A stretch of DNA of 64,000 nucleotides from an uncultured Dyadobacter sp. GTDB lineage: Bacteria; Bacteroidota; Bacteroidia; Cytophagales; Spirosomataceae. Shown piece after piece: positions 53,777 to 62,198 of the stretch (the stretch's first letter is position 1; each line of letters begins with the position of its first letter). The position numbers and the translations under genes are program-made. Location: positions 186,001 to 250,000 of the forward strand of contig NZ_CAMLSE010000003.1 of the NCBI RefSeq assembly GCF_946482605.1, written 5' to 3'. The notes below the pieces were generated by a model that saw only the letters and a list, made by a program, of their open reading frames with translations, searched no databases and was not told the DNA's origin.

Positions 53777-54685
53777 ATGTCAATCGGAACCGAAACGCTG
53801 CAACAGTTTTATGAACGAACCCGGCAGCCGGTACCTGCGGACCTTGCGTTGCAGGCAAATGTCAGTCACTTTAATGTAAAGCCGCGCACCTGCCTCAACC
53901 GGTTGACGCCTTACAACCGGCGCGACTACTACAAGATCTGTATGATCGTCGGAACGGGCGTGCACCAGGCGGACGACCAGAAAACACCGATCGAGGGCGC
54001 AGGATTGATCTTTTCGAACCCTTCCGTGCCATCCTCCTACGAGGCCATTTCCGATGCGCAATCCGGTTACTACTGCCTTTTCAATGACACATTCCTGCTG
54101 AACAGCATCCGCCAGGAGATCCGGTATCGCAGCCCGCTGTTCAACCCGGCGCTCCCGGCCGTCGTGCCCCTCATCCCGGGACAGACCGAACGGATCGGCG
54201 GCTTTTTTGGCGAGATGGAAGGCTTGCTATCAACCACATACACCTACAAATTCGATATGATCAGGAGCCTCCTGCAAATGATCATCCTGGAAGGCATTCG
54301 TTTACAGGGCCCTGTCATGAGCGAAAATACCAGCGACCGCCTGATCTCTCGTTTTTTTGGGTTGCTCAACCAGCAATTCCCGGTCGATTCCCCTGAAAAT
54401 CCGCTGCGCCTCCTGACGCCGGCAGCTTACGCCGATCAGCTGAGCATCCACGTCAACCATCTGAACAATGTACTCAAACGGTCGACAGGCAAGACTACCC
54501 GCGAGATTATCCATGAACGCATTGTCGAGGAAGCAAAGACATTGCTTTTAAACACGGACTGGGACGCCGCGCAGATTGCTTACACCCTGGGTTTTGAATA
54601 CCCCTCCCATTTCAACAAGTATTTCAAACAAAATACCAGCACCACGCCCCTGCTTTTCCGGGAACAACTCAGGCGGGCCAACTAA
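53777..54685 (+). CDS. AraC-family transcriptional regulator
   Basis: 302 residues from the ATG at 53777 (MSIGTETLQQFYERT). The N-terminal part (to ~200) is a cupin-like sensing region (RDYYKICMIVGTGVHQAD; GAGLIFSNPSVPSSYEAI), and the C-terminal ~100 residues hold two helix-turn-helix units: AYADQLSIHVNHLNNVLKRSTGKTT and DAAQIAYTLGFEYPSHFNKYFKQ. The exporter gene follows on the same strand after 86 bases, so it is a likely target. Confidence 0.93.
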   Translation: MSIGTETLQQFYERTRQPVPADLALQANVSHFNVKPRTCLNRLTPYNRRDYYKICMIVGTGVHQADDQKTPIEGAGLIFSNPSVPSSYEAISDAQSGYYCLFNDTFLLNSIRQEIRYRSPLFNPALPAVVPLIPGQTERIGGFFGEMEGLLSTTYTYKFDMIRSLLQMIILEGIRLQGPVMSENTSDRLISRFFGLLNQQFPVDSPENPLRLLTPAAYADQLSIHVNHLNNVLKRSTGKTTREIIHERIVEEAKTLLLNTDWDAAQIAYTLGFEYPSHFNKYFKQNTSTTPLLFREQLRRAN

Positions 54686-54722
54686 TATTTGATTTGTATA
54701 AGCATTGCTTTGATTCATATTA

Positions 54723-54768
54723 CCAGCATCTCTGCTCGTAAGCCTACTTTTGGGCCATTAAATGCTGG
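54723..54768 (+). promoter_or_regulatory. -7 element and flanking inverted repeat before the exporter gene
   Basis: TACTTTTG (54745-54752) fits TAnnTTTG and lies 19 bases before the ATG at 54772. It is enclosed by ccagcat (54723-54729) and atgctgg (54762-54768), a perfect 7-bp inverted repeat that could be a repressor site or a leader hairpin. Confidence 0.4.
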
Positions 54769-54771
54769 CAT

Positions 54772-56007
54772 ATGAAACATCTCAAAGAATCCAATAAAGC
54801 AATCAGCACCGTTCTGGCCTTCAGCCTGATCCCGATCACCGGTTTTGCACTCGATATTTTCATCCCGTCGTTACCGGCCATGAGTTCGGAGCTTCATGCA
54901 AGCCCGGCAGCCGTCCAGCTCTCCATTTCGATTTTCCTGGCAACCTACGGATTGGGACAGCTGCTGGTAGGCGGCCTGCTGGACAGTTATGGTCGCTATT
55001 GGCCACATATCATTGCACTGGCTGGGTTCAGCCTGGCTAGTTTCGTGATCGCAGGCACCGCAAATTTACCATTAATCTATGTCATGCGAGCGGTGCAGGG
55101 CATGATGTCCGCGGTGATCGTGGTCAGCAAAAGATCCTTGTTCTTTGACCTGTTTGAAGGCGAAAAACTGAAACATTACACCAGCCTTTTTTCGGTAATC
55201 TGGTCAGCCGCACCGATTTTAGCACCCTTCCTGGGCGGGTACCTGCAAACGCATTTTGGCTGGCAATCCAACTTTTATTTCCTCGGCTGTTTTGCGCTGC
55301 TGTTTCTGGCGCTGGAACTGATTTTCAGCGGCGAAACCATCGCATCGAAAGTGCCGTTCCGCCTGAGAACCATCGGTAATGCATACCGGGCGATGATCCG
55401 CACCAGGGATTTTTCTTCGGGACTGCTCGTGCTGGGCTTATCCTATGGCGTGTTGATGATATACAATATGTCGAGCCCCTTTCTGATCGAGAAGGTAATG
55501 CATTACCCCGCAACGGTCACCGGCAATTGTTCCATGATTTCGGGCCTGGCGATGCTGGCGGGCAGCTTGTTGTCAAAAGCATTGATTTCCAAACCCTTTT
55601 TCAAGAAACTATTCAGAATGGCGGTGATCCAGCTGGTCCTATCGGGCGGCCTTATTGTATTGACCTTGCAGATCCATAACCTGTACACCCTGATGGCCTA
55701 TGTGATCCTGCTGCACGCGGCTTCCGGCTTCATTTTTAACGGCATGCTGGCGTACTGCCTCACCCGGTTTTCGCAATTCGGGGGCATGGCCAGCGGATTG
55801 ACCGGCGGCGGCTATATCCTGTCGACCTCCGCATTCAGCTACCTGGTCGTGAAAATCATCCGGATCGACAACCAGGCGTGGCTGGGCGCGGGGTACGCCG
55901 TGCTGATCCTCGCGGTGCTGATCCTGATCATTCGGACCCAATGGCTCGAACACACCACGGAAGCGCATCAGAACACACCACAGGCTATGGCGATGATCAC
56001 GGAATGA
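54772..56007 (+). CDS. MFS exporter, Bcr/CflA drug-resistance type
   Basis: 411 residues with 12 membrane helices. Helix 1 reads ITGFALDIFIPSLPAM, the D-x-F-x-P-S-L-P form of the Bcr/CflA group; the loop 2-3 motif is GGLLDSYGRYWP (DxxGRR variant), and motif C is seen as SAAPILAPFLGGYLQ in helix 5. The family pumps drugs or metabolites out with protons. It follows the AraC-type gene and is followed by an unrelated secreted hydrolase after 213 bases; in that gap I see no clear feature. Confidence 0.93.
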   Translation: MKHLKESNKAISTVLAFSLIPITGFALDIFIPSLPAMSSELHASPAAVQLSISIFLATYGLGQLLVGGLLDSYGRYWPHIIALAGFSLASFVIAGTANLPLIYVMRAVQGMMSAVIVVSKRSLFFDLFEGEKLKHYTSLFSVIWSAAPILAPFLGGYLQTHFGWQSNFYFLGCFALLFLALELIFSGETIASKVPFRLRTIGNAYRAMIRTRDFSSGLLVLGLSYGVLMIYNMSSPFLIEKVMHYPATVTGNCSMISGLAMLAGSLLSKALISKPFFKKLFRMAVIQLVLSGGLIVLTLQIHNLYTLMAYVILLHAASGFIFNGMLAYCLTRFSQFGGMASGLTGGGYILSTSAFSYLVVKIIRIDNQAWLGAGYAVLILAVLILIIRTQWLEHTTEAHQNTPQAMAMITE

Positions 56008-56220
56008 GGGCCTTTGAATTCCCACACAGCAAAGGACTTCTGACGGGCATCCATTTCCGTCAAGGCATTATCCTTGCTTCAAACCTCCGGGTATTACAAA
56101 CTTTCCCGAGGCAGTTGTAACCATTCCTTCAAGCTGGCAGTCTTATAGAGGTGCAGAGGTGCCGGCCGGGCTACGGCCTGGTTTAGCCCCGCATTTTCTA
56201 AACATTCAAAATCGTTAGCC

Positions 56221-57339
56221 ATGACCTTGAACAGACCAAAGCATTTGATCAGTTGGTACGGAATGCCATTACAACTAGCCAGGCGGTTAGCCCTGCTGTT
56301 TTGCTTCACTATTTGCCTCGCTCATGCGCAGCAACCCGGCAGCGACGGCGCGATGCCCGCCATGGATGATTCGCTGGCAGTGATGCGCTGGATAAGAGGC
56401 AAACACATTCCCGCGCTGGCGGTGGCGTACATACAGGACGGCCGGTTGAAGGAGGCCAGGGTATTTGGCGAAATACAACCGGGCGTCCCGGCAAAGCAGA
56501 ACTCGGTATTCAACGTCGCTTCGGTCACCAAAACTGTCACGACGATGGTGACACTCAACCTGGTGAGCTCCGGGCATTGGAAACTGGACGAGCCCGTAGC
56601 GCATTACTTTACAGACCCGGACGTGAGAGACGATCCCAGGAGCCAGCAGCTGACTACCCGGGACATCCTGACACACCAGACTGGCTTTCCAAACTGGCGT
56701 TCGGAGCTGCCCGGCGGGAAACTGGCCTTCCAGTTCGACCCGCGAACCCGGCACCAGTATTCCGGGGAAGGATTTGAATACTTGCGTCATGCATTGGAAA
56801 ATAAGTTTAAGCGATCGCTGGAACAGCTCGCCGATTCGATCATTTTCAAACCCCTCGGCTTAACCGACACGCATTATACCTGGCATACGGACTACCAACA
56901 GCGTTTCGCCTATCCGTTTGACGCCCAGGGAGATCCACTGGAAATCACCAAAAATACCACTCCCAATGCGGCCGATCTCCTGAAAACGACATTACCGGAT
57001 TATGCCAGATTTATAGTTTGGATGCTGGATGGTGGTGGACTAAAAAGCGATTTGTATGCCGAAATGGGCAGCCACCAGGTTGTACGAAAACCGGATAGTT
57101 ACATGGGCCTGGGATGGGTCGTGTATGATCCGGTTGGGGATGGGGCATTTGCATTGTCGCACGGCGGCCACGACCCGGGCGTTCATACGATCGCCATCAT
57201 GCTCCCAAAATCACGGAAGGCGTTGGTGATCTTCACCAATTCGGACAACGGCATACAGCTCTATCCCGAATTACTCAGCCACTACCTGGGCGAGCAGGGC
57301 CGGGCTATTGTCGCGATTGAAACCCGAAAGAACCGCTGA
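56221..57339 (+). CDS. Beta-lactamase-family serine hydrolase (class C / esterase type)
   Basis: 372 residues. A signal peptide ends LAHAQ (start at 56221 or at the Met 14 codons on, 56263). The penicillin-binding-protein-like fold is shown by S101-V-T-K104 in FNVASVTKTVTTMV (SxxK nucleophile), the Tyr motif HQYSGEGFEYL (Y-S-G in place of Y-x-N), and the late HGGHDPGVHT segment in place of KTG. Such proteins are peptidases or esterases as often as beta-lactamases; substrate open. Periplasmic. Confidence 0.9.
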   Translation: MTLNRPKHLISWYGMPLQLARRLALLFCFTICLAHAQQPGSDGAMPAMDDSLAVMRWIRGKHIPALAVAYIQDGRLKEARVFGEIQPGVPAKQNSVFNVASVTKTVTTMVTLNLVSSGHWKLDEPVAHYFTDPDVRDDPRSQQLTTRDILTHQTGFPNWRSELPGGKLAFQFDPRTRHQYSGEGFEYLRHALENKFKRSLEQLADSIIFKPLGLTDTHYTWHTDYQQRFAYPFDAQGDPLEITKNTTPNAADLLKTTLPDYARFIVWMLDGGGLKSDLYAEMGSHQVVRKPDSYMGLGWVVYDPVGDGAFALSHGGHDPGVHTIAIMLPKSRKALVIFTNSDNGIQLYPELLSHYLGEQGRAIVAIETRKNR

Positions 57340-57376
57340 GTCGTCGCGCATCCGACCTCCTTAGACACCAATTCGC

Positions 57377-57384
57377 TATCTTTG
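57377..57384 (+). promoter_or_regulatory. -7 promoter element before the RluA N-domain gene
   Basis: TATCTTTG matches TAnnTTTG perfectly. Transcription would begin near 57390, leaving only about 18 bases before the TTG start at 57408; an out-of-frame ATG (57388) right there opens an 8-codon frame ending at the TAG at 57412. Confidence 0.45.
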
Positions 57385-57407
57385 CAAATGAAGCATTCCA
57401 ATATCTT

Positions 57408-58193
57408 TTGTTAGCAATTTCAAATTCGCCAGCCGACGCACTCTTCACACCGTTTGAAAAAGCTGTAACAGGCTATCTGATACCCGATCATTTCGCCTCC
57501 CCATTCGATTGCCCGCCGCATCCCCTTGCATTGCAGGCGGCGGAAATGCTTCAGGGGTATTTGCAGAGCCAGCAGGAATGGCAGCACAACTTTGGCTTAT
57601 CGGATGAAGCCGGAACGGTCATCGGCAAAATGTTCGGTGTGCTGGTAGTGGAGACGGAGTTCCGGGAGGTCGGATATCTGGCGGCATTTTCGGGGAAGCT
57701 AGGCGGCAGCAACCATCATGCCCGGTTTGTTCCGCCCATCTTCGACGGCCTTGCCAGCGGCGGGTTTCTCAATGCCGGGATGACTGAGCTTTCCAGGATC
57801 AGTGAGGCGATCAGGGAACTGGAAAGGCAGGAAGACGAAACGTGCGACACACAGGTCCGGGACCTGAAAGTGCTGAGAAAACGGCATTCCGTTTCATTGC
57901 AGCATGAAATCTTCGATCAATATCACTTTTTGAACCAGGCAGGCGACCGGAAAAGCCTGCGCAAAATTTTCGCGGATGCTTCCTACAAAAATCCGCCTGC
58001 GGGTGCTGGCGAATGTGCGGGCCCCAAATTACTGCAATATGCATTCCTGCACCGCATGAAACCACTCGCAATGGCCGAGTTCTGGTGGGGTTTATCTCCC
58101 AAATCCGCCTTTTGGCAACATGGACATTTTTACCCGGCCTGCCAGGAAAAATGCGCTCCGATCCTGAACCACATGCTTAGTGGAACAGCCTAA
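57408..58193 (+). CDS. Stand-alone N-terminal domain of Bacteroidota RluA-type pseudouridine synthase (catalytic domain absent)
   Basis: 261 residues from TTG at 57408 (no in-frame ATG nearby). The sequence follows the N-terminal half of the ~550-residue Bacteroidota RluA-family proteins: SPFDCPPHPLALQAAEMLQ, GKMFGVLVVETEFREVGYLAAFSGKL, ARFVPPIFD, then PPAGAGECAGPKLLQYAFLH, AMAEFWWGLSP and HFYPACQEKCAPILNHML. In the full-length family the pseudouridine-synthase domain follows here; in this gene a stop comes three residues later, and no remnant is seen before the convergent desaturase at 58207. The family match is from memory of those proteins. Either a truncated relic or a domain working alone; reading frame and motifs look intact. 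Confidence 0.75.
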   Translation: MLAISNSPADALFTPFEKAVTGYLIPDHFASPFDCPPHPLALQAAEMLQGYLQSQQEWQHNFGLSDEAGTVIGKMFGVLVVETEFREVGYLAAFSGKLGGSNHHARFVPPIFDGLASGGFLNAGMTELSRISEAIRELERQEDETCDTQVRDLKVLRKRHSVSLQHEIFDQYHFLNQAGDRKSLRKIFADASYKNPPAGAGECAGPKLLQYAFLHRMKPLAMAEFWWGLSPKSAFWQHGHFYPACQEKCAPILNHMLSGTA

Positions 58194-58206
58194 TGCAGTC
58201 TGGTAG

Positions 58207-59265
58207 CTAGGAAGTCTGCAGTGGCTCTGCCTTTTTTTCCTTCGATAAGCGGTGAGGCGTTTCGTACTCCTCGTAAAACTGCTTTTTTGAATCGTGGTAG
58301 CTGGTTACCCCACCCACCATGCTCAACGCCTTGATATAATACCAGGCCATATCCACCTGATACGGTTTGAAACCGCTGCGGGCGCTCTTGGGAAACAAAT
58401 GGTGGTTGTTATGCCATTCTCCGGCGACAATGCCCGGCCAGAGCTGATTCACGGACCTGTCTTTATTGTTATAGTCAATGCCGTCCCGCTGCTTGTCTTC
58501 GCCTTTTCCGTGCCCTTCATAATTAAAGGTACGCACCCCAACCGCCCAGAACCCTGCCGCACCAAACAACGTACAAGCCAGTGCATGCCCTCCAAGCAGG
58601 TAGAATGCTGCATACCAGAACGACCAGTTGAGCACCCAGGCCAGAATGGCCCGCGCCGGGTGCTGGTAGGAACCCCACACGAGATACTGTGCATAGGTGT
58701 TCGCTTTGACACCGGTATGCTTCATCAGGGATTTCACACGCCCGTAGTCGGATTCACTCAGATCCCAGGCAATGGGCTGATGGTTTACATCCGCCAAAAA
58801 GCAATACAGAAACCCGCCCTGCGCATTATAGGGATCGCCCGGCTCATCGGATTTGGCGTGGTGGACGTGGTGGGAAACGACGTATATTTCTTCCGGAATC
58901 ATGCTCACAGTGAGGTTCTGTGTGACAAAGCGCCAGAACTTATTCCGAAACGTGTATGCCCCGTGGGTACAGTAGCGGTGATGCCAGATCGTCCCGTGCG
59001 TGCCCATGATAAACATACTGTATAAAAAAGCGGCGAGCAGAAGCGGCAGACTGAAAAACTTGAAGATAAACAGCGCGAGGAACGGCACCATGAAAACCAC
59101 CTTCATCCAGCTCATCAGCGAAAGCCAGTTCCGTTTGTCCCGTGTGATATTAAGCCGTTTGAAAAATTCCCTGAAGATCTCACCGGGCGTCGGCTTGACC
59201 AGATTTCCGGATTCATCCTGCCATCCATACGAAGGCGGCCGAAGTACAATGTCGATAAAAGCCAT
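58207..59265 (-). CDS. Acyl-CoA / fatty acid desaturase
   Basis: 352 residues. Three His boxes of membrane di-iron desaturases: HHRYCTHG (about 95-102), HHVHHAKSDEPGDPY (about 128-142) and EWHNNHHLFP (about 282-291). Two pairs of membrane helices: VVFMVPFLALFIFKFFSLPLL region and LLAAFLYSMFIMG, then two further pairs around residues 205-235. The reaction is insertion of a double bond into a saturated acyl chain with O2, probably for membrane fluidity. Single gene, converging on the RluA N-domain gene with a 13-base gap. Confidence 0.92.
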   Translation of the reverse strand: MAFIDIVLRPPSYGWQDESGNLVKPTPGEIFREFFKRLNITRDKRNWLSLMSWMKVVFMVPFLALFIFKFFSLPLLLAAFLYSMFIMGTHGTIWHHRYCTHGAYTFRNKFWRFVTQNLTVSMIPEEIYVVSHHVHHAKSDEPGDPYNAQGGFLYCFLADVNHQPIAWDLSESDYGRVKSLMKHTGVKANTYAQYLVWGSYQHPARAILAWVLNWSFWYAAFYLLGGHALACTLFGAAGFWAVGVRTFNYEGHGKGEDKQRDGIDYNNKDRSVNQLWPGIVAGEWHNNHHLFPKSARSGFKPYQVDMAWYYIKALSMVGGVTSYHDSKKQFYEEYETPHRLSKEKKAEPLQTS

Positions 59266-59590
59266 AGGAATAATGCGTTTCCGGTTAAATAAGCTCCTTT
59301 AATCTTGCTTCCGGAGCAATTTTACAACGGAAAAACCGGGCAACCGGCCAAGATGACGACACAATCATGTCGCTTTAACCTCGCAAAATACAATGTTTGG
59401 CGCGTTATCAAAGCAAATAAGGAAATATATCTTTTCACTGATGCTTCACTTTTTCCCAGCCGGAACTGCCAAACCCGCAGGTGCAGGTTTGGCAGTTCCG
59501 AAAAGTCTGGTGTTAAATTGACAGCCTGTGACCGGGGCGCCGACTTTTCGGATTGATCCCGGACCAGCTCATGGTATAGGCATATCTTAA
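59266..59590. other. Gene-free stretch between starch locus and desaturase
   Basis: 325 bases. It contains the desaturase upstream region (no clear TAnnTTTG box seen) and the strong hairpin listed next. The open frame at 59305-59556 (+) runs through the hairpin and shows no family features, so it is not called. Confidence 0.6.
59461..59500 (-). terminator. Terminator of the starch locus
   Basis: A perfect 15-bp inverted repeat (cggaactgccaaacc at 59461-59475; ggtttggcagttccg at 59486-59500) with a 10-base loop. On the minus strand it is followed within a few bases by a T-run (complement of aaaaagtg side, cactttttccc at 59449-59459). It lies 91 bases behind the amylase stop. Confidence 0.75.
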
Positions 59591-61147
59591 CTATTTCAAA
59601 ACCACCGTACCAAAGGCCGGAAGCATCAAAGTACCATCCTTCGATACAACCTGGGCAGACTGGAACACCACCTTGCCCGATCGGTGCTTGACCGGTAGTT
59701 TTACCGCTTTTTCGCTGTCGCCGGTATTATGGATCACCAGCAGGTCGCCGGTGCTGTGCGGCCTCACAAAGGAAAGAATGCCCGCCTCACGAATGCCGCT
59801 GGCCGCCAGGTTCGCGGGCGTAACCTGTGCCAGTGCGGCCTGGCCGTGCCGTAACCGCAGGAGCTGTTTATAGTAATTAAAAAGTGAATGAGGATCGGCC
59901 TTCTGCGCTTCCAGGTTCTTTACTTTTTCGTCAGTAGAGAATGCAGGCTTCATCCAGGAGGTACGCATTTGATCTTCGTTTTTAGCTTTCCACAAAAATG
60001 GCTCGCGGATGTTTTCATCGGGTTTGTTTCCGAGCATTCCGATTTCCTCCCCATAGTACAGGTAGGGCTCACCCGGAAGTGTGAGTAACAACGCCGCAGC
60101 CATCTTCATTTTGGCCAGATCACCGTTTACCGCCGTTCCGATCCGAAGCTGGTCGTGGTTACCGGTGACGGTCGCATCCACAAAGTCCGGGTTTACTTTT
60201 TTGTACTCCGAATAGGTACTCAAAAGTTGTGCGACCAGATCGGATTGTTCTCCTTTGCCCAGGATCTTCTGGATCGCGAGGCAGGCATCGATATTGAAAT
60301 TGGCCGGCAGCCCTTTGAAATACGGGGCCACCTTGTCCGGCGTCGTCCAGATCTCCCCCACCAGGTATACATCGGGCTTGTATCCCGTTACTTTTTCACG
60401 GAATTCCACCCAGAACGCCTGACTTTTCTCCGCTTCCCAATCCGGATAAATGTGCTTGGCGGCGTCCAGCCTGAAACCGTCGATCCCGACCTCCTGCAAC
60501 CAGAATTTTGCGACCTCATAAATTTCGCTCCGCACCTTCGGATTATCGAAATTCAGGTCGGGCATACCGCTCCAGAACAGGCCATAATACTTTTCCGGCC
60601 CTTCGCCGGGTACTGTGTGCCAGGGATTCACCTCCCAGGAATCACCCGATTGCTCCCGTGTTGCAATGCCCAGGGAGTCAATGGCTTTTTGCGGCAGCCA
60701 TACGTAGTAATCCCGGTACGGATTATCCTTCCCTTTTTTGGCTTCCAGAAACCAGGGATGCTGGTTGCTGGTATGGTTCACAACAAGGTCCTTGATGATC
60801 CTGATTTTCCTTTTGTGCGCCTCTGCGATCAGGTTTTTCAGATCTGCCAGCGTCCCGTATTCCGGGTCGACTGTCTTGTAGTCCGCCACATCGTACTTAT
60901 GGTAAGTGGGTGATTTACAAATCGGTGTAAGCCATAGCGCGTCGATACCCAGGTCTTTGAGATAGTCGAGCTTCGCCGTGATCCCATTGAGATCGCCGAT
61001 CCCGTCGCCATTGGAATCCGCAAATGAGCGGACGAATATTTCGTAACAAACGCCCGGGGGCTGTGTCGTCTGAGCCCGTGGCGCAGTTCCCCCGAAGAGG
61101 AACCACGACAAAGCCAGGCCGGTTTTTATAATCTGCTGAATGGTCAT
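59591..61147 (-). CDS. Alpha-amylase family protein, GH13
   Basis: 518 residues from the Met at 61147; the frame is open to 61195 but that would overlap the susE gene. N-terminal signal peptide (MTIQQIIKTGLALSWFLFGG ... RAQ), so periplasmic or surface. GH13 regions: DLVVNHTS (about 120-127), GFRLDAAKH with nucleophile D228, VGEIWTT with acid/base E265, and TGNHDQ with D332. A C-terminal beta domain ends GTVVLK. It cleaves alpha-1,4-glucan or maltodextrin. It is the last gene of locus 4, behind susD and susE. Confidence 0.94.
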   Translation of the reverse strand: MTIQQIIKTGLALSWFLFGGTAPRAQTTQPPGVCYEIFVRSFADSNGDGIGDLNGITAKLDYLKDLGIDALWLTPICKSPTYHKYDVADYKTVDPEYGTLADLKNLIAEAHKRKIRIIKDLVVNHTSNQHPWFLEAKKGKDNPYRDYYVWLPQKAIDSLGIATREQSGDSWEVNPWHTVPGEGPEKYYGLFWSGMPDLNFDNPKVRSEIYEVAKFWLQEVGIDGFRLDAAKHIYPDWEAEKSQAFWVEFREKVTGYKPDVYLVGEIWTTPDKVAPYFKGLPANFNIDACLAIQKILGKGEQSDLVAQLLSTYSEYKKVNPDFVDATVTGNHDQLRIGTAVNGDLAKMKMAAALLLTLPGEPYLYYGEEIGMLGNKPDENIREPFLWKAKNEDQMRTSWMKPAFSTDEKVKNLEAQKADPHSLFNYYKQLLRLRHGQAALAQVTPANLAASGIREAGILSFVRPHSTGDLLVIHNTGDSEKAVKLPVKHRSGKVVFQSAQVVSKDGTLMLPAFGTVVLK

Positions 61148-61157
61148 CGATGTGTTT

Positions 61158-62198
61158 TCACTTTTTGGTAACTGAATAGGAATAGTTACCTGCATTGCCC
61201 AGGTTAAGACTGATGATATAGGTACCGTCCGAATCTATTTTAATGTTGTTGTTATCCACTGTGTCGGGAATCCCGTCGGCATTGCCGTCCCCGTATGCGA
61301 TGGCCCAGTCGTCGTTGGCCCGGAACTTGATCTCTCCCGCTTTTAAAGCCAGCTCCGCTTTCCAGATACCGTCCTTCGGGTCGAAGGTCATGTCCTGGTC
61401 CGCGTCCCAGCCGCCCTTTGTAGCCGAACCGATGACGCCCCAGGCTGTTTTTATTGAAGACCAGGTCAGCGCCGTCAGGTTTGCTTTGAGCAGATAATGG
61501 CCCGCACCGGTGACTTTCAGGTTATCGCCCTTGCCCAGTTTTCCCGGGCCGCCGGATCCATAGTCGCCCTCGTTCCAGTTGGGCGCATTGGTGAATTTGA
61601 ACTCATTGCTCGCGTCTGGGAAATACACATATCCTTCATACATCTTATCATCCTTCACCGACACCAGCTTCGGCGCCTTGTCGGGAGCCCAGCCCTGGTG
61701 ACTACCCGGAACATAAATGGCCGGGTAAACGATCACCACAAAGTAGGGCGTTACCTTCATTCCCGACACCGCCGAGATCGTGTTCATACGCTGAGCCGAC
61801 GTACCGAGCGAGGATACCACGCGTGCTTCGATCTCAGCCAGCTGGCCCGCTGTCAGTTTCAGTTTATTGATCAGCAAACTATTGATTTCAGATGTCGTCA
61901 GCGACTTTTTCAACAAGCTTCCACCCGCAATTTCCGCCGGTTTCTGAAAGTTATTGCCTTTCTTGTCTAGCTGGATTGTGTAGCTGACCACACTCTGATA
62001 GCCATAGTCAACCGGCGTCCACGAAAACTGGACGGCTTCTTTACCGGCATTCTCGTTTGTCAGCACCAGTGCAGGCTGGCTCACCGACAGGACGGGTGCA
62101 TTACCCTGGACGGCTATGGTTTTTATTTCGTCCTTTTCGCAGGCCGACAGCGCTACGACGGCTGCCAGTCCCAGAAAAGCAAATTGGATATTTTTCAT
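61158..62198 (-). CDS. SusE/SusF-like surface starch-binding lipoprotein
   Basis: 346 residues. Lipobox in VVALSACEKDE. The N-terminal half is a SusE-type domain (VLSVSQPALVLTNENAGKEAVQFSWTPVDYG), and the C-terminal half holds two carbohydrate-binding repeats: YVPGSHQGWAPDKAPKLVS and AWGVIGSATKGGWDADQDMTFD, each with the conserved Trp that stacks on glucose. It is expected at the cell surface, holding starch chains for the SusC/D pair. Its ATG overlaps the susD stop (ATGA-type overlap at 62196-62200), so the two are translationally coupled. Confidence 0.92.
   Translation of the reverse strand: MKNIQFAFLGLAAVVALSACEKDEIKTIAVQGNAPVLSVSQPALVLTNENAGKEAVQFSWTPVDYGYQSVVSYTIQLDKKGNNFQKPAEIAGGSLLKKSLTTSEINSLLINKLKLTAGQLAEIEARVVSSLGTSAQRMNTISAVSGMKVTPYFVVIVYPAIYVPGSHQGWAPDKAPKLVSVKDDKMYEGYVYFPDASNEFKFTNAPNWNEGDYGSGGPGKLGKGDNLKVTGAGHYLLKANLTALTWSSIKTAWGVIGSATKGGWDADQDMTFDPKDGIWKAELALKAGEIKFRANDDWAIAYGDGNADGIPDTVDNNNIKIDSDGTYIISLNLGNAGNYSYSVTKK

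Noticed and set aside
59305..59556. Plus-strand 83-codon frame before the amylase terminator
   Set aside because: Runs through a perfect 15-bp hairpin and shows no recognisable domain or start context.
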